Origin: Nocardia sputorum
GTDB lineage: Bacteria > Actinomycetota > Actinomycetes > Mycobacteriales > Mycobacteriaceae
Direction: 5' to 3'
Length of the DNA: 64,000 nucleotides
Assembly: GCF_027924405.1 (NCBI RefSeq)
Contig: NZ_AP026978.1
Location: 1,116,001 to 1,180,000 of the forward strand
Numbering within the stretch: the first letter of the stretch is position 1; each line of letters opens with the position of its first letter. A model generated the notes under the pieces. It was not told where the DNA came from. It was given only the letters and a program-made list of their open reading frames with translations, and ran no database searches. This document shows, piece by piece, positions 45,901-53,920 of the stretch. The translations under genes were made by a program, and so were the position numbers.

Positions 45901-46670
45901 TCCGGCACGTCGGTCTGGTCGCCGAACACCTGCGGCGAGGCCACCGGCAGGTCGGCGTACCAGTCGTAGAACGACAGCATGGAGCCGCCGAGCAGCGAGA
46001 TGAACCGCGCGCCCACGGCGTGGCTGACCATGGACATGGCCGGGATCGGCGAGAACCCCGCCACCCGGTCCGGGCCGTACTGCTTGATCGTGTAGACGTG
46101 TGCCGCGGCGGCGATCTCGGCCGCCTCCCACCACTCGGCGCGCACGAATCCGCCCTTGCCGCGGGCGGCCTTGTAGCTGCGCGCCTTCTCCGGGTCCTCG
46201 ACGACATCGGCCCAGGCCAGCACCGGATCCTTGAGCCGGGACTTGGCCTCCCGGTACAGCTCGAGCAACGTGCCGCGCACGTAGGGATAGCGCACCCGGG
46301 CGGGCGAGTAGGTGTACCAGGAGAACGACGCGCCGCGGGGACAGCCGCGCGGCTCGTACTCCGGCTTGTCGGCGCCCACCGACGGGTAGTCGGTCTGCTG
46401 CGACTCCCAGGTGATCACACCGTCTTTCACGTAGATCTTCCACGAGCACGACCCGGTGCAGTTCACGCCGTGCGTGGAGCGCACCACCTTGTCGTGCGAC
46501 CAGCGGTCGCGGTAGAACTCGTCGGCGCTGCGCCCGCCGACCTTGTGCAGCGTCCGGTGATCGGACGACACTTCGCCCCGGTGGAAATATTTCCCCAGCC
46601 GCAGGAGCGCGTCCCCGGCGTCGGTGGCCGGAGCGGAGGGTACGTGACCCTGGGTACGCGAATTAACCAC
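42960..46670 (-). CDS. narG: Respiratory nitrate reductase alpha subunit NarG
   Basis: The 1236-residue molybdoenzyme reduces nitrate to nitrite on the cytosolic side of the membrane. The N-terminal FS0 cluster motif is HGVNCTGSCSW with the fourth Cys in RGCPRGAS. The Mo site region DWYADLPVASPQVFGDQTDV contains the Asp expected as ligand, and long bis-MGD-binding segments follow. GTG 46670 has AAGGGG five bases before it; an ATG 27 codons upstream lacks support. It heads narGHJI and depends on NarJ and on molybdenum cofactor from the MobA-MoeA fusion or other moa genes. Confidence 0.97.
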   Translation of the reverse strand: MVNSRTQGHVPSAPATDAGDALLRLGKYFHRGEVSSDHRTLHKVGGRSADEFYRDRWSHDKVVRSTHGVNCTGSCSWKIYVKDGVITWESQQTDYPSVGADKPEYEPRGCPRGASFSWYTYSPARVRYPYVRGTLLELYREAKSRLKDPVLAWADVVEDPEKARSYKAARGKGGFVRAEWWEAAEIAAAAHVYTIKQYGPDRVAGFSPIPAMSMVSHAVGARFISLLGGSMLSFYDWYADLPVASPQVFGDQTDVPESADWFDAGYLIMWGSNVPVTRTPDAHYMTEARYRGQKVVVVSPDYADNTKFADEWVPARPGTDAALAMAMGHVVLKEFFVEKTTPRFLDYIKRFTDLPFLITLDEHDGAYVPGKFLTAADLGRTGEGVEFQTVLLDAQAQPVVPNGSLGHRFGEAGTGRWNLDLGDVDPLLSLYGRTDDAAAVRIPRFDSDTPGVLTRGVPTTTVAGRRVTTVFDLLLAQYGVGRDGLPGTWPSGYDDAAEPYTPAWQEAITGVPAVQAQRIAREFADNADRSGGRSMILMGAGTNHWFHSDQIYRAFFTLTLLTGCQGVNGGGWAHYVGQEKCRPVTGWSTLAFGLDWQRPPRQMQGTVFWYLTNDQWRYDPFTAESFASPLGAGKFAGRTAADNIALASRLGWMPSYPTFDRNPLDLVDEAEAAGKTAPEHVVDGLKSGDLKFACEDPDAPENFPRCLTVWRANLLGSSGKGNEYFQRHLLGADSNLQTTDATGVRPQELNWRETAATGKLDLLLSLDFRMTSTTLFSDIVLPAATWYEKHDLSSTDMHPFVHAFSPAISPPWEAKTDFDAFHRIARGFSWMAEKHLGKRKDIVAVPLQHDSPDATAQAGGRVLDWKAGECEPIPGKTMPKLVVVERDYPKLAEKMAALGPLVDTLGVTTKGVTTYPDQEVAYLAGVNGTVVSGVAQGRPSLAKDTHAAEAILALSGTTNGRLAVEGFHALERRTGTQLADLAAEHEGKRITFADTQARPVPVITSPEWSGSETGGRRYSPFTINTERLKPWHTLTGRQHFYLDHDWMIELGEQLPIFRPPLDMTALFREPTIGEVGDKGVTVRYLTPHSKWSIHSAYQDNLHMLTLSRGGQTIWMSDRDAAKIGVADNDWIEAINRNGIVVARAIVSHRMPEGTVFMYHAQDRAVDVPRIEGLGEDTKGRGKRGGIHNALTRIMIKPSHLIGGYAQQSFALNYHGPTGNQRDEVTTIRKRSQEVEY

Positions 46671-47199
46671 GACGTCCCCTTCGAGCTGTGCGATCGGGTT
46701 GATGTTCCGACTGTAAAGAGGCGTGCACGGCTGGCCAAACCTCTTTCTCACAGCCCATTCGGGGGTGTGGTGAGTTGTGAGATCGGCGCAACGTCACGGT
46801 CACGGTAACGCGCGGTTTCCGCGTGGCATCCGGTGCGTCGACCAGAGGAAAAACGCTCTGAACTGGTCTGATCCGGATCCGAGGGGTCGGCTCACGGGTG
46901 CGTCGGTGATGCTTTGGAAACCGCTGGTTCTCCAGTGCTTTACATTTGTTAACACATCGGATCGGTCGTCGGCGGAGTGTGTTTTATCCGTCCCGGCGAG
47001 TTTCGCTCGCGGTTTCCTGGCAATGCATTGTAAGCGTAATCACAATTCGCTGGAATTTCGCCCGACGTCGCATCAATTCCGGTGTGCCCCTGGCGGCGGT
47101 CGTCCGTCGATGGAGTGTCGCGGTGGACACTCACCCTGACCAGCGCGAGTGAGGCATTCGACTGGTCGTGGATGCGTACCGCCATCCGGTCATCGACAT
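46671..47199. other. Upstream region of narG, no gene seen
   Basis: No open frame here has coding bias. It should hold the narG promoter. Visible elements are a TGTTAACA palindrome near 46948 and TCACGGTCACGGTAAC direct repeats near 46792-46807; neither can be assigned to a regulator. GC falls towards 47000. Confidence 0.4.
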
Positions 47200-47202
47200 G
47201 GG

Positions 47203-47570
47203 ATGTACCTCGCGATGCCTGTGGACCTCGCCCGGGCGATCGAGGTCGGAGACGGCATGCTTGCGCCGAATCGCCTACTCCAACCACATCCCGACCAACC
47301 ATCTTCAGCGAGCGCTACGTGGACGCGGTCCGAGCTCGCCCGCAGCATGAGCCGTGCCTGCGTGCCAGTGGCGAGCTGGACATGCTGGTCTCCGAAGTGC
47401 CGTTCAGCTTTCGACGTGCCTACGCCATCGTGGATCGCTGTATCGAGGATGCCGGCGGCAAGTGGCCGGCGAAGCCGATCGCTCCCGACACCGTGCTCGT
47501 AATCGAGGTCGTCTCTCCTGGGGTGATCACCGTGGATTGCATCGCCAAGCGCAGAGAACGCGAAGCTTGA
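47203..47570 (+). pseudogene. Degraded ORF with likely frameshift
   Basis: Two frames with high GC at third positions join badly. MYLAMPVDLARAIEVGDGML from ATG 47203 fits until about 47295. Coding bias then continues in another frame through RYVDAVRARPQHEPCLRASG and SFRRAYAIVDRCIEDAGGKW to a stop at 47570. The pattern suggests one small gene broken by a frameshift or a chimera. I do not recognise the family. It abuts the mtnB fragment, so it may mark the edge of an inserted segment. Confidence 0.35.
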
Positions 47571-47577
47571 TATCCAG

Positions 47578-47834
47578 CCGGGATCTCGGCTACGGCCGGA
47601 TCGTCGCCGCCGAGTCCTTTGATCAGCTCGTAGTCGGTGATCCGCAGCATGCCGAGCGCGCCGGGGACCGCCGAGCGGGTGGCCAGTGCCGTCGCGAACG
47701 GCGGATGGATGTGCACGACCGCCTGGGCCGGGCGGGTCCGGTAGACGGCGGTGTGGATCGTCGTCTCCGCGGAAGGTCTGCGCCCGTGGTCGGCGACGGG
47801 CGTGGAGTCCGCCACGCGCACGATGACCATATCG
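47578..47834 (-). pseudogene. Duplicated fragment of mtnB
   Basis: These 257 bases match 52051-52307, inside the mtnA-mtnB fusion gene, with only three mismatches and no gap. The fragment encodes the central MtnB part including the zinc-site segment VVHIHPPFA but lacks both ends, so it cannot make an enzyme. Both copies have the same orientation. It is a recent partial duplication that lies on the far side of the toxin cassette. Confidence 0.9.
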
Positions 47835-48019
47835 CGCGCGCTGAACTCACCTGACGGCTCGCAGTGGCTCGACTCCTACCATGGGGGCGTCGAAGAGGAG
47901 CCGTAGACATGGGTTCTTTGCAGAACCGCTTTTGGGCGCTTTGCGTCCAAAGAAGTGGTTGCTCCACCTTGACGATAGGTGTGCGCGTTCTGATCAGGGC
48001 CACCTTCACAGATTCGCGG

Positions 48020-48223
48020 TTACTGTCCTTCGAATTCAGTGCCAGCGGCATCGTCATAGAATTTCGGTGACGCCATGGTCCTCTCCTCGGCGGGAATGGC
48101 ATCGCGCTGAGCTTTAGCCTCGGCCAGCATTCTCAGCGCTTGTTCACGTTCCTCGTCGCTGAGCGGGGATAAACCCAGATCTTCTCGCGTCGAGAAGACT
48201 TTTCCGGCAATTTCCTTACTCAT
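48020..48223 (-). CDS. Small protein after ADP-ribosyltransferase toxin, candidate immunity
   Basis: The 67-residue charged protein (MSKEIAGKVFSTREDLGLSP at the start, LSDEEREQALRMLAEAKAQR as a central helix) has AGGAA seven bases before its ATG and lies 44 bp after the toxin gene on the same strand. Its GC is low like that of the toxin. Position after a type VII toxin gene is where immunity genes are usually found, but the sequence matches nothing I know, so the role is inference. Confidence 0.6.
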   Translation of the reverse strand: MSKEIAGKVFSTREDLGLSPLSDEEREQALRMLAEAKAQRDAIPAEERTMASPKFYDDAAGTEFEGQ

Positions 48224-48267
48224 TACACGTTCCTATCTTTCGATCATCTGAATCAAGGTTTTTCCGG

Positions 48268-49698
48268 TCACGGGATCAACAGTTTTGTCAAGGTCTCAAA
48301 ATTCGTTCCACTCCTGAAGAGGATTTCATTCTCCTTGACCCCCATGGCCTCAACAGTGGAATAGGGCGCGACATCTTTGCCGGTCTTCGACACGATCGTG
48401 AACTCGACATTCCCGGGAAATGCCGTTGAAGCCGACGATGAAGTGCTGGTAAATGCTTTCTCGGTTACAACCTCGCCAACCTTGTAATCGTCGATAACGC
48501 TCTGCGGAAGCGTGGTACCTCGGTAAACCACGCCGTTGTGGTCGGGGAGCTTGGCGAGTGCTTCGTTGATTGCATCGATCCGAGCCTTCTGCGATGCGTC
48601 CATGGTTCCCTCCCTCAGCGCCCTATTGAGATCTGCGTAACCGGGTCCAGTGTAGTCGGCGAGCGCGTCTAGGTCCTTCTGCGTAAGCGTCACTTTCTTA
48701 GGAACCCTGCGGGCGGCATCATCTGCACGCCCCTTGACGAGATTTATGATGCGGTCCAGCTTCTCGCGAATGGTCGAGATCACCTTATTGGTCTTGACCT
48801 TGACTGCAAGCTTGGCGGCGTCGATGATGTCCTTGATCTTGCCCGCATACTTCATGACCTTTTCCGCGATCTTGCCCGCACGGAGCGCAGCCACTGCGGC
48901 TGCACCGAACCCTGCGGATAGCGCCCCCGCGACCGCAGAGCAGACCAGGGTGACCGCAACTTCGGTCGCTATGTCCTCGGCGAGATCTTCCAGCAGCGAG
49001 ACCAACTTGGCACGCATCTCGTCAATGGCGGCCTTCTGATCACGACAGGACTGGGCAATGTCAGAGAAAATGGAGGCGACATCCTCTGCGGCCGCCTTCA
49101 TCTCGCGAATGTCTTCATCGATGAACGACGCCTCTGGTGCGGTCACCGCCTCGAAGCTCTTCGCGGCCCCTTCGAGCTTGGCTGCCAACCCGGCTACGGC
49201 ACCACTCTTCGCCAACGTGTCCCATACGTCAGCGGCAGTAAGAAGCTTGTCAGGGTCGCCGTCGGGAATCGGCACCCCCGCCTTGCTGGCGAGCTCGAAT
49301 CCATCGTCGACCAGTCCATTGCCGGGGCCTCCCGCCGAAGGCGGCGGTTGCGGGCAGGTGCTCCACGCAAACGGGAGCGGTGTCGGTTTCCCTGGCTCCG
49401 GGCGGCCAGTGCCTTTCTGATAGTCGGCGAGGGCATAGTTGTAACCAGCCTCCTGCAAGATATCGGCGTAGTTGTCGATCGCCTGGACCAGATTGCTCGA
49501 CAAGACGTACGCGTCTATGGCGGTGGCGTCATAGGAGCTCGCCCACTCCTTACACGCTCCGACAGTGCCACCCATCTCTCTGCTATCGGACAGCTGTCCC
49601 ATCGCGTTTGAGAATGCTTTGTGGAAATCCACAGCATAGGTATTGAGGTTGCTCGCAGTTATGACATAGATCAGTGGATCGACATTGAATTCGGTCAC
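48268..49698 (-). CDS. Type VII-secreted ADP-ribosyltransferase-type toxin
   Basis: The 476-residue protein has a helical N-terminal part (about 1-240) like LXG/WXG-linked effectors, a hydrophobic stretch at about 245-275, a Lys-rich linker, and a C-terminal R-S-E ADP-ribosyltransferase domain. The catalytic pattern is Arg393 (VVYRGTT), the STS motif at 418-420 (KAFTSTSSS) and E456-x-E458 (VKENEILF), the biglutamate form that usually modifies arginine. It starts at GTG. GC is visibly lower than in neighbours. It follows two WXG-type genes, its likely secretion partners, and may act on other bacteria or host cells. Confidence 0.82.
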   Translation of the reverse strand: MTEFNVDPLIYVITASNLNTYAVDFHKAFSNAMGQLSDSREMGGTVGACKEWASSYDATAIDAYVLSSNLVQAIDNYADILQEAGYNYALADYQKGTGRPEPGKPTPLPFAWSTCPQPPPSAGGPGNGLVDDGFELASKAGVPIPDGDPDKLLTAADVWDTLAKSGAVAGLAAKLEGAAKSFEAVTAPEASFIDEDIREMKAAAEDVASIFSDIAQSCRDQKAAIDEMRAKLVSLLEDLAEDIATEVAVTLVCSAVAGALSAGFGAAAVAALRAGKIAEKVMKYAGKIKDIIDAAKLAVKVKTNKVISTIREKLDRIINLVKGRADDAARRVPKKVTLTQKDLDALADYTGPGYADLNRALREGTMDASQKARIDAINEALAKLPDHNGVVYRGTTLPQSVIDDYKVGEVVTEKAFTSTSSSASTAFPGNVEFTIVSKTGKDVAPYSTVEAMGVKENEILFRSGTNFETLTKLLIP

Positions 49699-49706
49699 AC
49701 CGACAC

Positions 49707-50009
49707 CTATCCGCGGCCGAGCATGCGAAGATTCGTGGCCGCAGCGGAACTATATCTATCGTGGGCATCCGCGGCAGCCTGCTTCATCGCCGTGATGCCC
49801 TCGGAAACATCAGTTGCCCCGGTCATCCACTGACGGAATGCGTCAGCCTGTGCCTCGGCCGCCGCGCCGTTCCAGTTCTGCTGTACATGATCGATCCGCT
49901 GCTGCAAACCAGAAATGCTGTCGGAAAGAAAACCGACGAACGCATCCAGCCGGGACTTGATCTGTTCAAGCTCGGCCAGCTTGACTGGGAAAGGCTGTGT
50001 GTTGTCCAT
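49707..50009 (-). CDS. WXG100-family ESX protein
   Basis: The 100-residue protein has the WXG100 length and hairpin design: two helices around WNG (VQQNWNGAAAEAQADAFRQW). The N-terminus MDNTQPFPVKLAELEQIKSR is typical of the family. It is likely co-secreted with the toxin, whose gene starts 8 bp downstream, or it serves as its targeting partner. The open frame upstream of ATG 50009 is not supported. Confidence 0.85.
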   Translation of the reverse strand: MDNTQPFPVKLAELEQIKSRLDAFVGFLSDSISGLQQRIDHVQQNWNGAAAEAQADAFRQWMTGATDVSEGITAMKQAAADAHDRYSSAAATNLRMLGRG

Positions 50010-50017
50010 GTCGCCCC

Positions 50018-50341
50018 CTATGGCAAATCGAGCGAACTTGTCGTCCTTGCTCGTGCTTTGTCCTGCTCCTCGAGCACCTGGCTGGTCACCCCGAGCAGTT
50101 CGGCCATCTTCGACAGCGCGCCCAACACCGTGTCCGCGCCGTGCTTGGTCTCGTCCCAGCCAGCCCTGAATACGTCTGCGGATGTACCTTTCCACGATTC
50201 GAGCAAACCGTTGACGTCGGTATCCAGCGACCGTAGGCCGTTGACCAACGACTCAGCGGTGAGTTGTACGAACCGGCCGACATCTGTCACTTCAGCGGGT
50301 ACGACCGCGAAATCCGTTGCCGCACTGTGAGACTCCGACAA
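50018..50341 (-). CDS. WXG100-like ESX protein
   Basis: The 107-residue protein has two helices around W-K-G (VNGLLESWKGTSADVFRAGW), the WXG hairpin with Lys in the middle. It begins at a TTG pair; the second TTG (50341) has AAGGGGG five bases before it. It ends 8 bp before the WXG100 gene, forming the ordinary heterodimer pair of a type VII effector locus. It is first in the toxin operon. Confidence 0.78.
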   Translation of the reverse strand: MSESHSAATDFAVVPAEVTDVGRFVQLTAESLVNGLRSLDTDVNGLLESWKGTSADVFRAGWDETKHGADTVLGALSKMAELLGVTSQVLEEQDKARARTTSSLDLP

Positions 50342-50544
50342 CAACGCCCCCTTCGTTCGCCTTCACAAGGCACGCCCCCCGTGTCTCGCTTTGGGCAAGG
50401 TCCGGCCTGTGCCCAGTGGGCGGAACGCGGCAATCCTACCGGGTCACGGCCCTGTTCGGTAATCGAGTCAGGTCGGCGGCGTCGCGGTTCGGGTCGCAGC
50501 TGAACTTGCTTCGCGCACATGCACGGTCGTTGTAGGAAGCGCGG

Positions 50545-51237
50545 TCAGTCCGGGTCGGCGGGATCGATGTCGGCGAAGGTGTCGACCCAATGGTGCGGCG
50601 GCCGAGGGGGATTGGGCTCACCGGGGCGCGCCAGGCCGACGACCCGCCATCCGGCGGCGACGGCGGCATCGAGTTCGTCGGGGTGGTCGGACAGGAACAG
50701 GATGCGCTCGGCGGGCGCGCCGATCGAGCCCGCGATCTTGTCGTAGGAGGACGATTCGCGTTTGCCGCCTGCCGTCGACAGATCGAAGTATCCGCTGATC
50801 AGCGGGGACAGGTTGCCGCCGCGTGCGAAGGCGAACCAATCTTGCTGGTTGCGAACCGATCCCGACGAGTAGACGTACAGCGCGAGCCCGGCCTCGCGCC
50901 ACGCGGCGAGCGCCGGTGGCACGTCCGGGAAGAACTCGCCGTGCAGCGCGCCGCCGCGGAAGCCTTCCGCGCAGATGAGACCCTGCGCGGTCTTGAGCGG
51001 CTCGGCCTTGACGTCGGTGTCGAGCCATTCGCGCAGGATCGCCGCGACCTCCTCCGGGTCCGCGTCCGGACGCCCGGCCAGTTCCCTGGTCGCGGTCAGC
51101 ACCGGCCTCGCGGCCGCGGAGCTGTTCTCGGCCAGCCACTCCGGAAGCCGCTCCCGGGTATAGCCGTACAGGTCTTCCCGGACCGCGGCGGTGGGGCTGG
51201 TGGTGCCCTCGATGTCGACGACGACGGCCTGGATCAC
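50545..51237 (-). CDS. mtnC: Enolase-phosphatase E1 (MtnC)
   Basis: The 230-residue HAD-family enzyme carries out enolisation and dephosphorylation in methionine salvage to form acireductone. Motif I is AVVVDIEGTTSP with the nucleophile Asp followed by Glu as usual for MtnC, motif II YVYSSGSVRNQ, and motif III SDHPDELDAA. GTG 51237 overlaps the mtnD stop; the frame upstream is a shadow. Confidence 0.94.
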   Translation of the reverse strand: MIQAVVVDIEGTTSPTAAVREDLYGYTRERLPEWLAENSSAAARPVLTATRELAGRPDADPEEVAAILREWLDTDVKAEPLKTAQGLICAEGFRGGALHGEFFPDVPPALAAWREAGLALYVYSSGSVRNQQDWFAFARGGNLSPLISGYFDLSTAGGKRESSSYDKIAGSIGAPAERILFLSDHPDELDAAVAAGWRVVGLARPGEPNPPRPPHHWVDTFADIDPADPD

Positions 51238-51809
51238 GGCGCGGTCAGCAGCTCGTCGAGGGTGGGGAAGCCCGCGCTGATCTTGTCGCCGGTGAAATCG
51301 CCGACCCAGCCGTCCTCTTCTTCGAAGAAGCGGATGGCGATGAAATCCGGGCGCTCGCCCATGTCGAACCAGTGCAGCGTGCCCGCGGGCACCGACAGCA
51401 GGTCTCCGCCCTCGCACACCACCGCGAGGACCTCCTCGCCCAGGTGCAGGTAGAAGCAGCCGCGCCCGGCGGCGAAGAAGCGCACCTCGTCCTCGGCGTG
51501 CCGGTGCTCGTCGAGGAACTTGCCGCGCGCCCCCTTGGCGGTCTCCGGCCACTTCGGGTCGCTGTCGTCGGGGTGGATGCGGGCGATGTCGATGTGCTTG
51601 TAGCGCCCGGACTCGTTCAGTTCCGCGACGTTCTTCTCGTAGTGCGCGAGCAATTCCTCCGACGGCACCGACGCGGCGTTCTCGACCACCGGCCAGCGGC
51701 CGAAGGTGATGCCGTGCCTGGCCAGTTCGGTGCCGATCACCTCGTCGTCGCTGGTGCGAACGCGCACGTCGGCCGCGTCCCCGGCGGCCATCACCTGCAG
51801 GAGGGTCAT
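51234..51809 (-). CDS. mtnD: Acireductone dioxygenase (MtnD)
   Basis: The 191-residue cupin enzyme splits acireductone to formate and the methionine precursor ketoacid. The metal site HRHAEDEVRFF gives two His and a Glu, with the third His in GTLHWFDMG. Whether iron or nickel is bound cannot be read. It overlaps mtnC and the mtnA-mtnB fusion by four bases on each side, so the operon is tightly coupled. Confidence 0.95.
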   Translation of the reverse strand: MTLLQVMAAGDAADVRVRTSDDEVIGTELARHGITFGRWPVVENAASVPSEELLAHYEKNVAELNESGRYKHIDIARIHPDDSDPKWPETAKGARGKFLDEHRHAEDEVRFFAAGRGCFYLHLGEEVLAVVCEGGDLLSVPAGTLHWFDMGERPDFIAIRFFEEEDGWVGDFTGDKISAGFPTLDELLTAP

Positions 51810-53503
51810 GTCAGTCCAATCTCGAGAAAATCGTCGCGCGGGCCGAAGGCGGCCGGACTGCCGGTGCGGGACACCAGCTCACACAATGCTTCCAGGCATT
51901 CGGCGCGATCGCGCGCCTGGGCGAGATCGGCACCCCACGAGGTGATCCCGTGCCCGGCGATGATCAGGACCGGCAGGGCGCCGGGATGGTCGAGCAGGTA
52001 GCGCTCGATGTCCGCTCCGATGCGCGGCACCTCGGGCCAGTTCGGGAAGACCGGGATCTCGGCTACGGCCGGATCGTCGCCGCCGAGTCCTTTGATCAGC
52101 TCGTAGTCGGTGATCCGCAGCATGCCCAGTGCGCCGGGGACCGCCGAGCGGGTGGCCAGTGCCGTCGCGAACGGCGGATGGATGTGCACGACCGCCTGGG
52201 CCGGGCGGGTCCGGTAGACGGCGGTGTGGATCGTCGTTTCCGCGGAAGGTCTGCGCCCGTGGTCGGCGACGGGCGTGGAGTCCGCCACGCGCACGATGAC
52301 CATATCGGCCGCGGTGAGTTCGCCCTTGGACAAACCACTTCCGGTGACGACGGCGGCAGCACCGGTGCGCACCGAGATGTTGCCCGCGGTGCCCGGCATC
52401 CAGCCGCGCCGGTACAGCTCGCGGGCGAGGTCGGCGATGGCCGCGCCGGGCGACGGATCGGATGCGAGCTCTGGGGTGGTGCTCGCGGTCGCGGCGCCGC
52501 GTGACGGATCGCTGCGGTGCACCACGCCGTTCTCGGTGACCACCGCGGTCACCAGTGCACCCGGCGTCACGTCGAACGCCGGGTTGAAGACCTCGGTGTC
52601 CGCGGGAGCCGTTGCCACACCGTCGAATCCGGTCACCTCGGCCGCCGCGCGTTCCTCCACGACGATCTCCCCGCCGGTGGCCATCGAGAGGTCGCGGGTG
52701 GACTCCGGGGCCACCACGACGAACGGGATGCCGTGGTGGCGGGCGGCCAGCGCGAGACCGTAGGTGCCGATCTTGTTGGCGACGTCGCCGTTGGCGGTGA
52801 CCCGGTCGGCGCCGACCAGCACGCAATCGACCTGCCCCGTCGCCATCGCCCAGGCGGCGGCGGAATCGATGGTCAGCCGGTGCGGGATGCCCGCCTCGGC
52901 GAGTTCCCACGTGGTCAGCCGTGCGCCTTGCAGCAGCGGGCGCGTCTCGTCCACCAGCACCTGCTCGAGCGCGCCGCGCTCGGACAGCACCCGCAGTGTG
53001 CCGATGGCGGTGCCGAACGCGCTGGTCGCGAGGCGACCGGTGTTGCAGTGGGTGAGCACCCGCAGCGGCCGGTCCGGGCACAGGCTCAGCACCAGGTCGG
53101 CGGCGTTGGTGGCGGCGGCCCGGTTGACCCGGCCGTCCTCGGCGAGCATTTCCAGCGTCTCGGCCAGGACCGCGTCGGCGCCCTGGCCCACCTTCGCCCT
53201 GACCCTTCGCACGGCCCAGGCCAGGTTGACCGCGGTCGGCCGCGCCGCGGCGATCCGGTCCGCCTCGGCCTGCGCCGCCGCCTCGTCGACCACACCGTCC
53301 GCGGTGTATGCGGCGGTGGCGAGGACGACGCCGAACGCGCCGGCGATGCCGATGGCGGGCGCGCCGCGAATGGCCAGCGTCTTGATCGCGTCGATGACCT
53401 GGTCGACGGTGCTCAGCCGCAGCCGGCGCACCTCGTGCGGCAGTCCGCGCTGGTCGATGGTGACGAGCGCGCCGTCGTCCCAGACCAGAGAGCTGTCGTC
53501 CAT
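51806..53503 (-). CDS. mtnA-mtnB: MtnA-MtnB fusion: methylthioribose-1-P isomerase / dehydratase
   Basis: The 565-residue protein joins two sequential enzymes of methionine salvage. Residues about 1-340 are MtnA (HCNTGRLATSAFGTAIG with the catalytic Cys; VGADRVTANGDVANKIGTYG with the Asp), which isomerises methylthioribose 1-phosphate. After a Thr/Ala-rich linker near 330-355, residues about 355-565 are MtnB, a class-II aldolase-like dehydratase with zinc motif VVHIHPPFA and AGHGITSWG. A 257-base piece of the MtnB part is repeated at 47578. No mtnN or mtnK gene is in the window. Confidence 0.93.
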   Translation of the reverse strand: MDDSSLVWDDGALVTIDQRGLPHEVRRLRLSTVDQVIDAIKTLAIRGAPAIGIAGAFGVVLATAAYTADGVVDEAAAQAEADRIAAARPTAVNLAWAVRRVRAKVGQGADAVLAETLEMLAEDGRVNRAAATNAADLVLSLCPDRPLRVLTHCNTGRLATSAFGTAIGTLRVLSERGALEQVLVDETRPLLQGARLTTWELAEAGIPHRLTIDSAAAWAMATGQVDCVLVGADRVTANGDVANKIGTYGLALAARHHGIPFVVVAPESTRDLSMATGGEIVVEERAAAEVTGFDGVATAPADTEVFNPAFDVTPGALVTAVVTENGVVHRSDPSRGAATASTTPELASDPSPGAAIADLARELYRRGWMPGTAGNISVRTGAAAVVTGSGLSKGELTAADMVIVRVADSTPVADHGRRPSAETTIHTAVYRTRPAQAVVHIHPPFATALATRSAVPGALGMLRITDYELIKGLGGDDPAVAEIPVFPNWPEVPRIGADIERYLLDHPGALPVLIIAGHGITSWGADLAQARDRAECLEALCELVSRTGSPAAFGPRDDFLEIGLT

Positions 53504-53578
53504 CAGGCGTCCTTATCCCGTCGAGCCGTGTCGTGCCTGGTCAACGGTATCGGACGGGGACGGCGCGCCGAAATCGCG

Positions 53579-53920
53579 TCAGCCGGCAGCGGCTCGCAGC
53601 TTGGCGGCGCGTTCGCGCGGGTCGTAGCCGGGGCCGACGCCCTCGATGAGCAGGAGGTCGCCGTCGATGTGCTCGGCGCGCAACGGCAGGATCTCCTGAT
53701 AGGCGGGCGAGTGGTACCACTCCCGGGCTTCGGTCATCCCGGGAAACTCGATCAGCACCATGCTGCCGGGCCAGCTGCCCTCGACGACCTCGGCCGGAGG
53801 ACCGTGGATGACGAAGCGACCGCCGAACGGATCCAAGGTGGCCTGGATGCGTTCCAGGTATTCGAGGATGTCGGGGTGGGGCCTGCGACTGCGGAGGTGG
53901 GCGAAGCCATAGGCGGGCAT
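53579..53920 (-). CDS. DUF1330 domain protein
   Basis: The 113-residue protein matches DUF1330, a dimeric alpha/beta-barrel fold: MPAYGFAHLRSRR, YLERIQATLDPFGGRFVIHG and MVLIEFPGMTEAREWYHSPA followed by YQEILPLR. ATG 53920 is chosen as the family start, since other family members begin MPAY; an earlier GTG is possible. The function of the family is unknown. It precedes the mtn genes on the same strand by a 75-bp gap, with no clear link. Confidence 0.82.
   Translation of the reverse strand: MPAYGFAHLRSRRPHPDILEYLERIQATLDPFGGRFVIHGPPAEVVEGSWPGSMVLIEFPGMTEAREWYHSPAYQEILPLRAEHIDGDLLLIEGVGPGYDPRERAAKLRAAAG

Noticed and set aside
46792..46807. TCACGGTCACGGTAAC repeats as a GlnR box for narG
   Set aside because: The GAAAC half-sites with six-base spacing are absent on both strands.
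42831..46808. A 1325-codon plus-strand frame over narG and part of narH
   Set aside because: It is the antisense of narG, which has all catalytic motifs.
46777..47152. Short plus-strand frames upstream of narG
   Set aside because: No coding bias, ribosome site or recognisable sequence.
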